From Bacteroidota bacterium (lineage in GTDB: Bacteria; Bacteroidota; Bacteroidia; Flavobacteriales; Flavobacteriaceae): DNA of 64,000 nucleotides. Made by a program: the position numbers and the translations under genes. A model generated the notes under the pieces. The model had not been told where the DNA came from. It made no database searches and was given only the letters and a program-made list of their open reading frames with translations. Shown here one piece after another: positions 24,531 to 34,273 of this stretch. The stretch is taken from contig JAJYSY010000005.1 in NCBI GenBank assembly GCA_021793375.1, positions 1 to 64,000 of the forward strand. The letters are read 5' to 3'. Each line of letters opens with the position of its first letter. Within the stretch, counting starts at the first letter, position 1.

Positions 24531-25214
24531 TTAAGGTGTGGAATTGGAAACTTGTAAAACTTTTCCGTTAAAAACTTTATTTCCATTTAAAGCAAAATCA
24601 TAAATATAATTTGCCATTTCCACAGGTTGCAATCTGGCTTCTGCTCCGGGAAAAGCTTCTTCAAACATTTCCGTTTGCACTGCTCCTAAAGCCAACGCGT
24701 TAAAAACAGGACCTTTTTCTTTATACTCTTCTGCCAGAATTTCCATGAGATTTATCACCGCTGCTTTACTCGAACTATATGCAGTTAAACCCGGAAATTT
24801 CACACTTCCTTGAATTCCACCCATACTGCTGATGGCAATCACATGCCCATCTTTCTTCATAAAAGGCAATAAACTTTGTGTCAATCCATACACGCCAAAA
24901 ATGTTTGTTTCATAAACTTCTCTTACTTTCTCCAATGAAATATTTTCAAAATCTCCTTTTAAAAACTGTCCTGCATTATGAATTAAAACATCTACTTTTT
25001 GCCATTTTTCCTTTACATAATCTTTTACTTTTTGAATGTCTTCAGGTTTTCCAATATCAAAAGAAAAACTTTCTAAGTTTTCTAATTTCAACTCTTGAAC
25101 AGGTTTTTCATTTCTGGATAAAGCCAAAACTTGGTGGGCATTTTCTGCGAACTTTTTAGCCAATTCAAATCCAATCCCTCTACTGGTTCCGGTGATAATT
25201 ATATTTTTTTTCAT
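24531..25214 (-). CDS. Short-chain dehydrogenase/reductase
   Basis: 227 residues with a classical Rossmann start (ITGTSRGIGFELAKKF), NNAG-type IHNAGQ, and the catalytic ISSMGG...YSSSKAA (Ser, Tyr, Lys). It is an NAD(P)-dependent oxidoreductase of unknown substrate. Length is slightly below the usual 250, with a short C-terminus. The M28 peptidase gene lies 28 bases upstream on the same strand. Confidence 0.88.
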   Translation of the reverse strand: MKKNIIITGTSRGIGFELAKKFAENAHQVLALSRNEKPVQELKLENLESFSFDIGKPEDIQKVKDYVKEKWQKVDVLIHNAGQFLKGDFENISLEKVREVYETNIFGVYGLTQSLLPFMKKDGHVIAISSMGGIQGSVKFPGLTAYSSSKAAVINLMEILAEEYKEKGPVFNALALGAVQTEMFEEAFPGAEARLQPVEMANYIYDFALNGNKVFNGKVLQVSNSTP

Positions 25215-25242
25215 TTTCTTTATATTACATATTTCATTAAAA

Positions 25243-26193
25243 TCAATTGTTTTGACGCAATTGAATTTCTTTTCTTTCTGAATCTACTAAATTATGAATT
25301 CCGGGAATACTCTCTTGGATTAATTCTTCCATAAAATCAAAATCTAATAAATCTATCTCATCACTAACTTTATGATAATGCTGATAATTATCAAAAGTAA
25401 AAGTTGATAACGTATGCGCAGGAATAAAAAACTTCAAATAAAACGGATAATTATCACTTCTTGCAAAAAGCTGTTGCTTTTCTTCTCCTTCAAAAAATCC
25501 CAACGTATTTTTTTGTGTGGATTTATTAAAAACTTCCGAAAAATTAGAGATATGAAATCCGGTGAGATAAGCTTTGTATTCCGAATGATTTTGAGGAACG
25601 CCAATCATTTCAAAATTCAACATAGTATATAAGTCAATTTCTTCTTTTTTTAATTTTTCTGCCAGATGAGTAGAACCTTTCAGCCCTTTTTCTTCTGCTG
25701 AAAAAAGAATAAAAAGCATACTTCTTTTAGTTTCTTTTGCAGCAAAATATTTTGCCAATTCTAAAACTGCAGAAGTCCCAGAGGCATTGTCATTTGCTCC
25801 ATTATAAACAGGATTTTCTTTATTTAAAACAGAAGTCCCCAAATGATCATAATGTGCTCCTAAAATCACAAATTCATTTTTTAATTCCGGATCTTTTCCT
25901 TCTTTAAAAGCAATTAAATTATAAGCGGTTTTATTTTCTACAAAAAAACTATCTCTATAAGTTTTAAAATAGGGAGATAATTGAGCTTCTTCAAATTGTT
26001 TTTCTATATAACGAGCAGCTTTTTCAATTCCTTCTGTTCCGATTTCTCTGCCTTTCAATTCATCAGCTGCTAAAAATGCTATGTTTTTTTTAATGTTTTC
26101 AGCTTTTATTTCATAAGATTTTTGAGTTGTTTTCAAATCTTGAACTTGACAACTCATCAAAAGAATTAATATGATAAAACTGATTTTTTTCAT
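25243..26193 (-). CDS. M28 family metallopeptidase, lipoprotein
   Basis: 316 residues with a lipoprotein signal peptide (IILILLMSCQ). The M28 zinc ligands are visible: LGAHYDHLG (His), NDNASGTSAVLEL (Asp), SAEEKGLKGS (Glu-Glu) and DNYQHYHKVSDEID (His). It is an extracytoplasmic aminopeptidase or carboxypeptidase. After the lipidated Cys the residues are QVQDL, with only one acid, so surface export is uncertain. The SDR gene lies downstream on the same strand. Confidence 0.88.
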   Translation of the reverse strand: MKKISFIILILLMSCQVQDLKTTQKSYEIKAENIKKNIAFLAADELKGREIGTEGIEKAARYIEKQFEEAQLSPYFKTYRDSFFVENKTAYNLIAFKEGKDPELKNEFVILGAHYDHLGTSVLNKENPVYNGANDNASGTSAVLELAKYFAAKETKRSMLFILFSAEEKGLKGSTHLAEKLKKEEIDLYTMLNFEMIGVPQNHSEYKAYLTGFHISNFSEVFNKSTQKNTLGFFEGEEKQQLFARSDNYPFYLKFFIPAHTLSTFTFDNYQHYHKVSDEIDLLDFDFMEELIQESIPGIHNLVDSERKEIQLRQNN

Positions 26194-26241
26194 AATAATA
26201 GAAATATACTTTCAGCAATTTACTGTTTTAAATACTGCTAT

Positions 26242-26278
26242 AAAAAAAGGACTATTTCCTCTTTTAGAAATAATCCTT
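26242..26278 (-). terminator. Terminator after the sugar nucleotidyltransferase gene
   Basis: On the minus strand AAGGATTATTTC pairs with GAAATAGTCCTT (one G-U), followed by a T run. It closes the flippase-dut-nucleotidyltransferase group. Confidence 0.8.
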
Positions 26279-26302
26279 TATACTGTTATTTTTATAAAAA
26301 TC

Positions 26303-27313
26303 TTATTCTAAAACAGAATAATCACCAATACTAATTGCGGTGAAATCTCCATCATATTTAGCATGATTTCCAATCATGGCATTATCTAATTTTGCATTTA
26401 AAATTTCAGAATTCGTTTGGATTAAGCTATTTTTTATAGTTGAATTTTCAACTTTTGTATGATTTCCTATAGAAACATTTGGACCTACAGTGCTGTTTTT
26501 AAGCTCCACATTTTCTCCGATAAAACAAGGAGGAATTATTTTAGAATTTTCCAACTTAGCAGATTCAGCTACTAACTCTTCCCCTTCTTCATGAAGGAAA
26601 TTCAACATTCTTCCATTGGTTTCTACAGCTACATTTTTATTTCCGCAATCCATCCAAGCATCAACTTTTCCGGGTTTAAAAACATATCCTTTAGCCCACA
26701 TTTTTTTGATTCCGTCATTGATTTGGTATTCTCCGCCGTGCATTAAATTCTCATCTAAAACTTCTTGCAACTGCTCTTTTAAAATCCCTACATCTTTGAA
26801 ATAATAAATTCCAATTACTGCTAAATCCGAAACTTTTTCTGTTGGTTTTTCTACTAAATCTGTGATTTCTTCAGCTTCGTTAAGTTTTACCACTCCATAA
26901 GCTTCCGGATTTTCCACTTGTTTTACCCACATCACTCCATCTGCAGAAGTGTCTAAAGTAAAATCAGCTTTAAAAAGTGTGTCTGCATAAGCCACCACTG
27001 CCGGACCCTGTAAAGAATCCTGTGCACACATAATAGCATGCCCTGTTCCTAAAGGTTTATCTTGAATATAAACACTTCCTTTAGCTCCAAGATTTTCAGC
27101 AATTTTTATCAAATCTTTTTCTACTTCTTCTCCAAAATCTTTTCCGATGATAAAAGCAATTTCTTCTACTTTTTCTTCTAAAACTTTTGCAATATCTTCA
27201 ACCAAACGATGAACGATAGGTTTTCCTGCAATCGGAATTAATGGTTTTGGAACTGTTAAAGTATGCGGACGAAGTCGAGAACCACGACCGGCCATAGGAA
27301 CAATTATTTTCAT
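26303..27313 (-). CDS. Sugar-1-phosphate nucleotidyltransferase with left-handed beta-helix domain
   Basis: 336 residues. The N-terminal nucleotidyltransferase motif is MAGRGSRLRPHTLTVPKPLIPIAGKP. The C-terminal third shows hexapeptide-like repeats (CFIGENVELKNSTVGPNVSIGNHTKVENSTI). It resembles glucose-1-phosphate thymidylyl/uridylyltransferases; the exact sugar cannot be told. It has its own -7 box at 27350-27357, although dut and a flippase lie upstream on the same strand. A cell-surface glycan role is likely. Confidence 0.88.
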   Translation of the reverse strand: MKIIVPMAGRGSRLRPHTLTVPKPLIPIAGKPIVHRLVEDIAKVLEEKVEEIAFIIGKDFGEEVEKDLIKIAENLGAKGSVYIQDKPLGTGHAIMCAQDSLQGPAVVAYADTLFKADFTLDTSADGVMWVKQVENPEAYGVVKLNEAEEITDLVEKPTEKVSDLAVIGIYYFKDVGILKEQLQEVLDENLMHGGEYQINDGIKKMWAKGYVFKPGKVDAWMDCGNKNVAVETNGRMLNFLHEEGEELVAESAKLENSKIIPPCFIGENVELKNSTVGPNVSIGNHTKVENSTIKNSLIQTNSEILNAKLDNAMIGNHAKYDGDFTAISIGDYSVLE

Positions 27314-27349
27314 GATATTTTATTTTTTGCTGATAATTTATAATTCGGG

Positions 27350-27357
27350 CAAAGATA
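27350..27357 (-). promoter_or_regulatory. -7 promoter box for the sugar nucleotidyltransferase gene
   Basis: CAAAGATA on the plus strand reads TATCTTTG on the minus strand, 36 bases before ATG 27313, within the gap after dut. Confidence 0.5.
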
Positions 27358-27370
27358 TAAAAAACATTTT

Positions 27371-27805
27371 TTAGTGCTTGCCTGTACTCCCAAAACCTCC
27401 TGCTCCTCTTTCGCTTTCTTCTAAAGTTTCCACTTCTTTCCAATCCACTTTTTCATGTTTGGCAATTATCATTTGAGCAATTCTTTCTCCATCTTTTATG
27501 ATAAAATCTTCTTCTGATAAATTCACCAAAATCACACCGATTTCTCCTCTGTAATCCGCATCAATTGTTCCTGGAGAATTCAACACTGTAACCCCGCTTT
27601 TTATAGCCAATCCACTTCGCGGACGAACTTGCGCTTCATATCCAACCGGTAATTCTATAAACAATCCGGTTTTTACAATAGTTCTTCCCATTGGTTTTAA
27701 AGTGATTTCTCCTTCAAGGTTTGCTCTCAAGTCCATTCCGGCTGAAGCAGGCGTTGAATAATGTGGTAAATCGTGTTTTGATTTACTGATGATTTTTACT
27801 TTCAT
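27371..27805 (-). CDS. dut: dUTP diphosphatase
   Basis: 144 residues, the normal trimeric dUTPase length. All five motifs are seen: [42 protein letters not shown] and [11 protein letters not shown]. It hydrolyses dUTP to dUMP, keeping uracil out of DNA and feeding dTMP synthesis. The flippase gene ends 12 bases upstream, so the two are co-transcribed. Confidence 0.96.
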   Translation of the reverse strand: MKVKIISKSKHDLPHYSTPASAGMDLRANLEGEITLKPMGRTIVKTGLFIELPVGYEAQVRPRSGLAIKSGVTVLNSPGTIDADYRGEIGVILVNLSEEDFIIKDGERIAQMIIAKHEKVDWKEVETLEESERGAGGFGSTGKH

Positions 27806-27817
27806 AATTTTAATTTT

Positions 27818-29263
27818 TTATGTTTTTATAATTCGTTGTAGCTCTTCTTTTTCTCCTAAATAAATAATTCCCATAAAAATAATCAATAAGCTTATTCCTA
27901 CGAAATAGTTTTCTCTAAATCCGTAAAAGGAAATCATAGAAAAAGCAACAGCCAAAAAGAGGTAAGCCAATATTTTTTTAGTGTGATAAGGAATCGGGTA
28001 GTATTTTTGTCCCCAATAAAAAGACAAAAACATCATTGATCCATAAGCTGCCAAGGTGGAAATTGCTGCACCTATATACCCAATACTCGGAATGAGTAAA
28101 AAGTTTGCAACAATAGTAATCGTGGCTGCAATCATAGAAATAAATCCTCCGAATTTTGTTTTATCTGTCACTTTATACCACACAGAAAGGTTGTAATAAA
28201 TTCCTAAAAAAAGATTTGCCAATAAGATAATCGGAACAATATCCATAGCTTCCCAATAAGCTTCATCACTGATTAAAAGTTTTTTCAATAAATCTGAAAA
28301 AACCATAACCATCACCAAGATAAAAGATCCGAAAATAGTAAAGTATTTTGTGATATCTGCATAGGTTTTTTTCGCGTTTTTATTTTCTGCATGACTAAAG
28401 AAAAAAGGTTCTATTCCCAATCTAAAAGCAGTAGAAAACAAAGTCATGAAAATACTGAGTTTATAACAAGCTGCATAAATTCCCAATTCACTTTTAGCGA
28501 TATCTTTTGGCAAAAGATATTTCATCATAATTCGATCTGAAGCTTCATTAATTGCATAAGCCAATCCGGCAATTAAAACCGGAAAAGCATAACGCATAAT
28601 TCTTTTCCAAAGTTGTGTGTTGAATTTGAATTTGAGTTTAAGATAAAAATCCATCAACAAAAACAAAGTAAATAAGCTGGCGATAAAATTTGCTATAAAT
28701 ATATATTCTATCTGGAAATCAGGCAGATATATCTTTTGTAGAAATGTTGAATTTACAGACCAATCTTTTAAATAAGCCAAGAAAAAAATGTTTAATCCCA
28801 CATTAATCATCACATTGATGATTTTCAGAAAAGCATATTTTATGGGTTTTTCTTTGGCTCTCAACCAAGCAAAAGGAATAACTACCAAAGCATCCAACAC
28901 TAAAATTCCTATTCCCAACCGGACAACTTCTACAGAAATATCTGCGATATAAGCAAGTTGATGCTGAAACAACAATCCTAAAATTAGAAAAAACAAAGAA
29001 CTTCCAATCAATGACCAAGCAGAAGTATTGATGACTTCTTCTTGATCTTCTTCTTTATGAAAAAACCTAAAAAAAGCGGTTTCCATTCCGTAAGAAAGAA
29101 TTACATTGAAAACCACAAAATAAGCAAACACATTAGAAACTTCTCCATAACTTTCTGTGGGAAGATAACGGGTGTGAAGTCTTACCAACAAATAATTTAA
29201 AATTCTTGGCAAAACTGTTGCTACACCGTAAATAAAGGTTTGTTTGAATAATTTTTTGAACAC
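27818..29263 (-). CDS. Oligosaccharide flippase family membrane protein (Wzx/MATE-like)
   Basis: 481 residues with about 12-14 hydrophobic segments and the N-terminal pattern FIYGVATVLPRILNYLLVRLHTRYLP, typical of polysaccharide biosynthesis/flippase proteins. It likely moves lipid-linked glycans across the inner membrane. It is the first gene of a group with dut and a sugar nucleotidyltransferase. No capsule cluster surrounds it, so the substrate is unknown. Confidence 0.88.
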   Translation of the reverse strand: MFKKLFKQTFIYGVATVLPRILNYLLVRLHTRYLPTESYGEVSNVFAYFVVFNVILSYGMETAFFRFFHKEEDQEEVINTSAWSLIGSSLFFLILGLLFQHQLAYIADISVEVVRLGIGILVLDALVVIPFAWLRAKEKPIKYAFLKIINVMINVGLNIFFLAYLKDWSVNSTFLQKIYLPDFQIEYIFIANFIASLFTLFLLMDFYLKLKFKFNTQLWKRIMRYAFPVLIAGLAYAINEASDRIMMKYLLPKDIAKSELGIYAACYKLSIFMTLFSTAFRLGIEPFFFSHAENKNAKKTYADITKYFTIFGSFILVMVMVFSDLLKKLLISDEAYWEAMDIVPIILLANLFLGIYYNLSVWYKVTDKTKFGGFISMIAATITIVANFLLIPSIGYIGAAISTLAAYGSMMFLSFYWGQKYYPIPYHTKKILAYLFLAVAFSMISFYGFRENYFVGISLLIIFMGIIYLGEKEELQRIIKT

Positions 29264-29374
29264 TACAAAAAACGAACTTATTTTTACGGCTAAAGTATTA
29301 ATTTTAAACCGCTTTTCTATTTTTATTTAGGAAATTATTAAAGCTGAAAGTCCATAGACTTCTTTTAATTGCTT

Positions 29375-29382
29375 TAATTTTG
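29375..29382 (+). promoter_or_regulatory. -7 promoter box for alr
   Basis: TAATTTTG matches TAnnTTTG, 54 bases before ATG 29437. Confidence 0.5.
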
Positions 29383-29436
29383 CTTTTTAAAGGAGTTTTA
29401 AAAAATTTTAATCTTTAAATAATCAATTCGGGATTT

Positions 29437-30543
29437 ATGGCAAAAATCAATGAAACTACTCTTGAAATTAATTTACAAGCTTTAGCGCATAATTATCATT
29501 TTTTTCGAAATAATATTTCTCAGAAAATTAAATTTATGGGCGTGGTAAAAGCTTCTGCTTATGGTAGTCACACGGTTGAAATTGCTAAAAAACTAACAGA
29601 TTTAGGTGCAGATTATTTAGCGGTGGCTTATACTCAAGAAGGTATAAAATTGAGAAAAGCAAATCTTAAAATTCCCATTCTTGTTTTTCATCCTCTTCCC
29701 ATACATTTTGAAGAAATTATTACACATAAACTAACTCCTTCTATTTTTAGTAAAAGAAATTTATCCGCTTTTATAAAAACTGCAGAAAAATTAAAATTGG
29801 AAAATTACCCTATTCATTTAAAACTCAACACCGGAATGAATCGTTTGGGTTTTAATGAAAATGATTTGGATTTTATTTTGGAAAAAATCACCAAAACAAA
29901 AGCGATAAAAGTAGAAGGTGTTTTTTCTCATCTTGCGGCAAGTGAAGATAAAAACGAAAAAGAATTCACTTTAAATCAATTGGAAAAATTTCAAATTTTC
30001 TGCAAAAAAATTTCTTCTTATTTAAATTATCGATTCACAAAACATATTTGCAATACTTCAGGAATATTAAATTACCCTCAAGCTCACTTTGATATGGTGC
30101 GCTGCGGAATTGGTTTATATGGATATGGAAATGCAGTTGAAATAGACAAGAAACTAAAACCCATCGCTTCTTTAAAAACTATTATTTCTCAAATTCATTA
30201 TCTTAAAAAAGGAGATTCTGTAAGCTATAACAGAAAATTTAAAGCAGAAAAATCTATGAAAATCGCTACTCTTCCTTTGGGTTATGCAGATGGAATTCAT
30301 CGCGATTTCGGCAACAAAAACATTAAATTTTATTTCAAAGAAAAACCCGTTCCTATCATCGGAGATATTTGTATGGATATGATAATGATAGATATTTCCG
30401 GAATTGATGGCAAAGAAGGAGAAGAAGTTTTAATTTTTGATGCACAACAAAATGCAGAAAAATTAGCACAAACCGTAAACACCATTTCTTATGAATTACT
30501 CACCGGAATTTCTTCACGGGTGAAAAGAGTTGTTTTGGCATAG
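29437..30543 (+). CDS. alr: Alanine racemase
   Basis: 368 residues. It interconverts L- and D-alanine for peptidoglycan. PLP lysine is Lys38 in VVKASAYG (VVKANAYG in most homologues, with Ser for Asn here). The opposing catalytic Tyr is in DSVSYNRKF. Other landmarks are THICNTSGI, MVRCGIGLYGY and GYADGIHR. The N-terminal barrel and C-terminal beta domain are both complete. The gene stands alone between divergent and co-directional neighbours. Confidence 0.95.
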   Translation: MAKINETTLEINLQALAHNYHFFRNNISQKIKFMGVVKASAYGSHTVEIAKKLTDLGADYLAVAYTQEGIKLRKANLKIPILVFHPLPIHFEEIITHKLTPSIFSKRNLSAFIKTAEKLKLENYPIHLKLNTGMNRLGFNENDLDFILEKITKTKAIKVEGVFSHLAASEDKNEKEFTLNQLEKFQIFCKKISSYLNYRFTKHICNTSGILNYPQAHFDMVRCGIGLYGYGNAVEIDKKLKPIASLKTIISQIHYLKKGDSVSYNRKFKAEKSMKIATLPLGYADGIHRDFGNKNIKFYFKEKPVPIIGDICMDMIMIDISGIDGKEGEEVLIFDAQQNAEKLAQTVNTISYELLTGISSRVKRVVLA

Positions 30544-30570
30544 AACAAAGAATTTCTAAAAAACAACCTT

Positions 30571-30578
30571 TAACTTTG
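30571..30578 (+). promoter_or_regulatory. -7 promoter box for the aldehyde dehydrogenase gene
   Basis: TAACTTTG matches TAnnTTTG, 86 bases before ATG 30665, which gives a fairly long leader. Confidence 0.45.
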
Positions 30579-30664
30579 CTTAAAAACGAGGTAATTTAAA
30601 GAGATTTTCTTAAATTCGGCAACCTCATAAAATTAAGATTTAAATACAATAAAAAAATACAATA

Positions 30665-32221
30665 ATGAGTAAAAACATTGCTAAAGAGTTTGGTATAGAA
30701 GAAGCTTTAAAAGAATTAGGAATAGGCAAAGAAATCAATGGAACAGCTATTGGAAATGATTTTTTTGCAAGCGGAGAAACCATAGAATCATATTCTCCTG
30801 TTGATGGACAGTTAATCGGAACGGTAAAATGCACAACAAAAGAAGATTATGAAAAAGTTGTGGAAGCTGCCGAAAAAGCTTTTAAAGAATGGAGAATGAT
30901 TCCTGCGCCAAAACGCGGAGAAGTCGTTCGTCAGTTTAATGAAGAATTACGCAGATTAAAGGAACCTTTAGGGAAATTGGTTTCTTATGAAATGGGGAAA
31001 TCTTATCAAGAAGGATTAGGAGAAGTTCAAGAAATGATTGACATCTGTGATTTTGCTGTGGGACTTTCCAGACAACTTTACGGATTAACCATGAAAAGTG
31101 AACGTCCGGGACATAGAATGTTTGAACAATACCATCCTTTAGGAATTGTTGGTGTCATCACTGCTTTTAACTTCCCTGTTGCTCCTTGGGCTTGGAATGT
31201 TGCTTTGGCTTGGGTTTGTGGAGATCCATCTATTTGGAAAGGATCAGAAAAAACTCCTATCACTACTTTAGCTTGTCAAAAAATTATTGCTAATGTATTA
31301 GAGAAAAATAATATGCCTGCAGGTATTTCTTGTGTAGTTACCGGAAATGCTGAAGTAGGTAAATTTATGACAAAAGATACTCGTCTTCCTTTAATTTCTG
31401 CTACAGGATCTACTCCAATGGGAAGAGCTGTTGGACAAGACGTAGCTGCTCGACTTGGAAAATCTTTGTTAGAATTAGGAGGAAACAACGCAATTATCGT
31501 AACGCCAAATGCAAATATTAAAAACACTGTTATCGGAGCTGTTTTCGGAGCTGTAGGAACGGCAGGACAACGCTGTACTTCAACACGTCGTTTGATTATC
31601 CATGAAGAGGTTTATGATGAAGTGAAAAATGCTATTGTCAATGCTTATAAACAAATTCGCATTGGAAATCCATTAGATGAAAACAACCACGTTGGACCGC
31701 TAATTGATACAGATGCAGTAAAAATGTATCAAGATGCCATTGAAAAAGTAAAACAAGAAGGCGGAAAAATGTTGGTAGAAGGAAAAGTTCTTGATGGAGA
31801 AGGTTATGAATCCGGATGTTATGTTGAACCTTCTATTGCAGAAGTTACCAATGAATTACAAATTGTTCAAGATGAAACATTTGCACCTTTATTATACTTA
31901 ATCAAATATTCAGGAGATTTACAAAATGCTATCGATTTACAAAATGGTGTAAAACAAGGATTATCTTCTGCTATTATGACCGACAGCTTACGTGATTCTG
32001 AGCGTTTCTTATCTGCTGAAGGTTCTGATTGTGGAATTGCAAACGTAAACATCGGTACTTCAGGTGCTGAAATCGGTGGTGCTTTTGGAGGAGAAAAAGA
32101 CACTGGTGGTGGTCGTGAATCAGGTTCTGATGCTTGGAAAATCTATATGCGTCGTCAAACCAACACGATTAATTATACTACAGAATTACCTTTAGCACAA
32201 GGAATTAAATTCGACCTTTAA
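30665..32221 (+). CDS. Aldehyde dehydrogenase, antiquitin/ALDH7 type (probable alpha-aminoadipate semialdehyde dehydrogenase)
   Basis: 518 residues. The catalytic Cys304 is in GQRCTSTRR and the general base Glu270 is in LELGGNN; FNFPVAPWAWN is the substrate/NAD region. The N-terminus (KEFGIEEALKELGI) and the C-terminal region EIGGAFGGEKDTGGGRESGSD match ALDH7 (antiquitin), which oxidises alpha-aminoadipate semialdehyde in lysine catabolism. The substrate is inferred from the subfamily only. A terminator follows. Confidence 0.9.
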   Translation: MSKNIAKEFGIEEALKELGIGKEINGTAIGNDFFASGETIESYSPVDGQLIGTVKCTTKEDYEKVVEAAEKAFKEWRMIPAPKRGEVVRQFNEELRRLKEPLGKLVSYEMGKSYQEGLGEVQEMIDICDFAVGLSRQLYGLTMKSERPGHRMFEQYHPLGIVGVITAFNFPVAPWAWNVALAWVCGDPSIWKGSEKTPITTLACQKIIANVLEKNNMPAGISCVVTGNAEVGKFMTKDTRLPLISATGSTPMGRAVGQDVAARLGKSLLELGGNNAIIVTPNANIKNTVIGAVFGAVGTAGQRCTSTRRLIIHEEVYDEVKNAIVNAYKQIRIGNPLDENNHVGPLIDTDAVKMYQDAIEKVKQEGGKMLVEGKVLDGEGYESGCYVEPSIAEVTNELQIVQDETFAPLLYLIKYSGDLQNAIDLQNGVKQGLSSAIMTDSLRDSERFLSAEGSDCGIANVNIGTSGAEIGGAFGGEKDTGGGRESGSDAWKIYMRRQTNTINYTTELPLAQGIKFDL

Positions 32222-32247
32222 TTCTTTAAGTGTTTTTATCACTATAA

Positions 32248-32285
32248 AAAAATCCGTTTTTCTGAGTTTAGAAAAACGGATTTTT
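32248..32285. terminator. Bidirectional terminator after the aldehyde dehydrogenase gene
   Basis: AAAAATCCGTTTTTCT (32248-32263) pairs with AGAAAAACGGATTTTT (32270-32285), a 16-bp stem that serves both convergent genes. Confidence 0.9.
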
Positions 32286-32307
32286 ATTTGTTGATTATTT
32301 TTCTGAC

Positions 32308-32934
32308 TTAATTTTCCAAAAGCTTCAACAGCTCTTTTGTAGCAGTTTGTCCTTTGTCTTTATTATACCAAGTTTGTAAATCTTTTTCATAAGTTTCAAA
32401 ATCCACTTCTTTTTCTCTGGCTTCCAAAAATATATCTTGTGCAGGTTTAGGACGTGGTCCCCAAGTTCCTTCCACAGTTTTTTCTTTAGGATTAAAAGCG
32501 ATTAATTTAGGAATAGATTTTCCTCCATTCGTTAGAAAATCATTCATCAAGTCAAGATTTTCTTCACGCAAAACAATTTTCAATTCAATGTTTTCATTTG
32601 CTTCCGCAATTTTATTGATAATCGGAATACTGTGCGCCGCATCTCCACACCAACCTTCAGACAATACCACCCAAATGATATTTTTCTTGTATTTTTTTAT
32701 TTGTTCAAGTTGTTCTACAGAAAGTTTAAAAGTTTTATCCCAACGCTTCATTCTTCTGATTCCCAATTTTGAATAATGAACAAAATCTTCTCCGGCATCT
32801 TTTGTAGTAGATTTATTTTCTTTTAATAAGTCTTCAATTAATTTTTCATATTCTATATAATTATAAGCTTTTTCTAAACTTTCTTCTATGTGTTGAACTG
32901 TATTTTCTTTTACTTCTATAATTTTATTCATCAT
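32308..32934 (-). CDS. Thioredoxin family protein with WCGD site
   Basis: 208 residues, no signal peptide. The thioredoxin-fold region centres on VVLSEGWCGDAAHSIPIINKI, where only one Cys is present at the site normally CxxC. A cis-Pro region SIPKLIAF follows. Such WCGDAxxxxP proteins are common in Bacteroidota; the missing second Cys rules out ordinary dithiol chemistry. The function is unknown. Two adjacent ATGs (32934 and 32931) could start it. Confidence 0.82.
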   Translation of the reverse strand: MMNKIIEVKENTVQHIEESLEKAYNYIEYEKLIEDLLKENKSTTKDAGEDFVHYSKLGIRRMKRWDKTFKLSVEQLEQIKKYKKNIIWVVLSEGWCGDAAHSIPIINKIAEANENIELKIVLREENLDLMNDFLTNGGKSIPKLIAFNPKEKTVEGTWGPRPKPAQDIFLEAREKEVDFETYEKDLQTWYNKDKGQTATKELLKLLEN

Positions 32935-32969
32935 TTATAAGATTTTTCACAAAGTTGGATAAAACTTAA

Positions 32970-32977
32970 TATATTTG
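32970..32977 (+). promoter_or_regulatory. -7 promoter box for tag
   Basis: TATATTTG matches TAnnTTTG, 21 bases before ATG 32999. It overlaps an in-frame upstream TTG (32975), which is therefore not the start. Confidence 0.55.
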
Positions 32978-32998
32978 ATCAAATTTACTGCTAAATAT

Positions 32999-33559
32999 AT
33001 GTCAAAAATACGTTGTGCTTGGTGTGAAGGAAATGATTTATATCAACAATATCATGATGAAGAATGGGGTGTTCCTGTTTATGATGATAATGTATTTTTT
33101 GAATTTCTTCTTTTAGAAAGTTTTCAAGCCGGATTAAGTTGGATTACTATCCTCAAAAAAAGAGAAAATTTTAGAAAAGCTTTTGATGATTTTAATTATC
33201 ATAAAATCGCAAAATATACCGATGAAAAGATTGAAAAACTACAGCAAGACAAAGGAATAATTAGAAATAAATTAAAGATAAATGCAGCAGTAAATAATGC
33301 AAAACGTTTTATGGAAATCCAAAAAGAATTTGGAAGTTTCAGTAAATATATTTGGAAATTTGTAGGAGGAAAACCTATAAAAAATAAAGTTGAAAACTAT
33401 AAAAACCATCAAACCACTTCTCCGGAAAGCGATAATCTAAGCAAAGATTTAAAAAAACGTGGTTTCAAATTTGTAGGTTCTATTATGGTTTACTCTTTAA
33501 TGCAAGCCACAGGATTAGTCAATGATCATGAAGAAAGATGCTTTAAAACACAGCATTAA
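32999..33559 (+). CDS. tag: DNA-3-methyladenine glycosylase I
   Basis: 186 residues. It removes 3-methyladenine from alkylated DNA. The family signature RCAWCEGNDLYQQYHDEEWG is at the N-terminus, supplying a zinc-ligand Cys and His; the C-terminal HEERC supplies the remaining ligands. ESFQAGLSWITIL and KKRGFKFVGS are also typical. Start ATG 32999 is chosen because the upstream TTG lies in the promoter. Confidence 0.94.
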   Translation: MSKIRCAWCEGNDLYQQYHDEEWGVPVYDDNVFFEFLLLESFQAGLSWITILKKRENFRKAFDDFNYHKIAKYTDEKIEKLQQDKGIIRNKLKINAAVNNAKRFMEIQKEFGSFSKYIWKFVGGKPIKNKVENYKNHQTTSPESDNLSKDLKKRGFKFVGSIMVYSLMQATGLVNDHEERCFKTQH

Positions 33560-33580
33560 ATTAAAGTTATTTCAAAAATT

Positions 33581-34204
33581 TTAAAAATTCCCTACGCGGA
33601 ATTTCTTCTGCCCCCAAAAACTTTCCAAATGTTTGCTGTAAACTTGACAATCTATTAATTTAACTCCTTCTGATTGAAGTTTTTCAACCAAGCTGATAAA
33701 TCCATATTTTGAAGCATTACTTTGTTTGCTAAACATACTTTCTCCACAAAAAACTTTTTTCTCTTTTAAATAAACCCCATACAATCCACCTACTAATTCT
33801 GTGTTTCTCCATACCTCAACAGAATGAGCAAATCCTAATTTATGAAGTTGATTATAAGCTTTTTTAATAGCAGAAGTAATCCAAGTTCCCTCTTGATTAG
33901 GTCGATAAATTTCTGCACAATTTTCTATAACCTTTTTAAAGTCTTGGTTATAAGTTACCTTAAAAGCTTGATTTCTAAAAAGTTTTTTCATGCTTTTAGA
34001 AACTTTAATTTTCTCCGGAAATAAAACCATTCTCGGATCGGGAGACCACCATAAAATCGGTTGATTTTCTGAATACCATGGAAAAATTCCCAAATGATAA
34101 GCAACCCATAACCTCTCCGGGTGAAGATCTCCACCCACAGCGAGTAAACCTTCTTCATCAGCAAATTCAGGATCGGGAAAATGATATTTAGCTTTCTTTT
34201 TCAC
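33581..34204 (-). CDS. aat: Leucyl/phenylalanyl-tRNA-protein transferase
   Basis: 207 residues. It adds Leu or Phe from aminoacyl-tRNA to N-terminal Arg/Lys residues, marking proteins for ClpAP in the N-end rule pathway. Signatures include [44 protein letters not shown] and [13 protein letters not shown]. The DUF3127 gene lies 69 bases upstream, with a hairpin terminator between them. Confidence 0.94.
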   Translation of the reverse strand: MKKKAKYHFPDPEFADEEGLLAVGGDLHPERLWVAYHLGIFPWYSENQPILWWSPDPRMVLFPEKIKVSKSMKKLFRNQAFKVTYNQDFKKVIENCAEIYRPNQEGTWITSAIKKAYNQLHKLGFAHSVEVWRNTELVGGLYGVYLKEKKVFCGESMFSKQSNASKYGFISLVEKLQSEGVKLIDCQVYSKHLESFWGQKKFRVGNF

Positions 34205-34220
34205 AACAAGTTTTTAAAAT

Positions 34221-34250
34221 AGAAAATCCGGAAAATCTCCGGATTTCTAT
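34221..34250 (-). terminator. Hairpin after the DUF3127 gene
   Basis: GAAAATCCGGA and TCCGGATTTC form a stem with a short loop; on the minus strand it is followed by a T-rich stretch. It separates DUF3127 from aat. Confidence 0.6.
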
Positions 34251-34273
34251 CAATTCAATTTATAAATTTCTTT

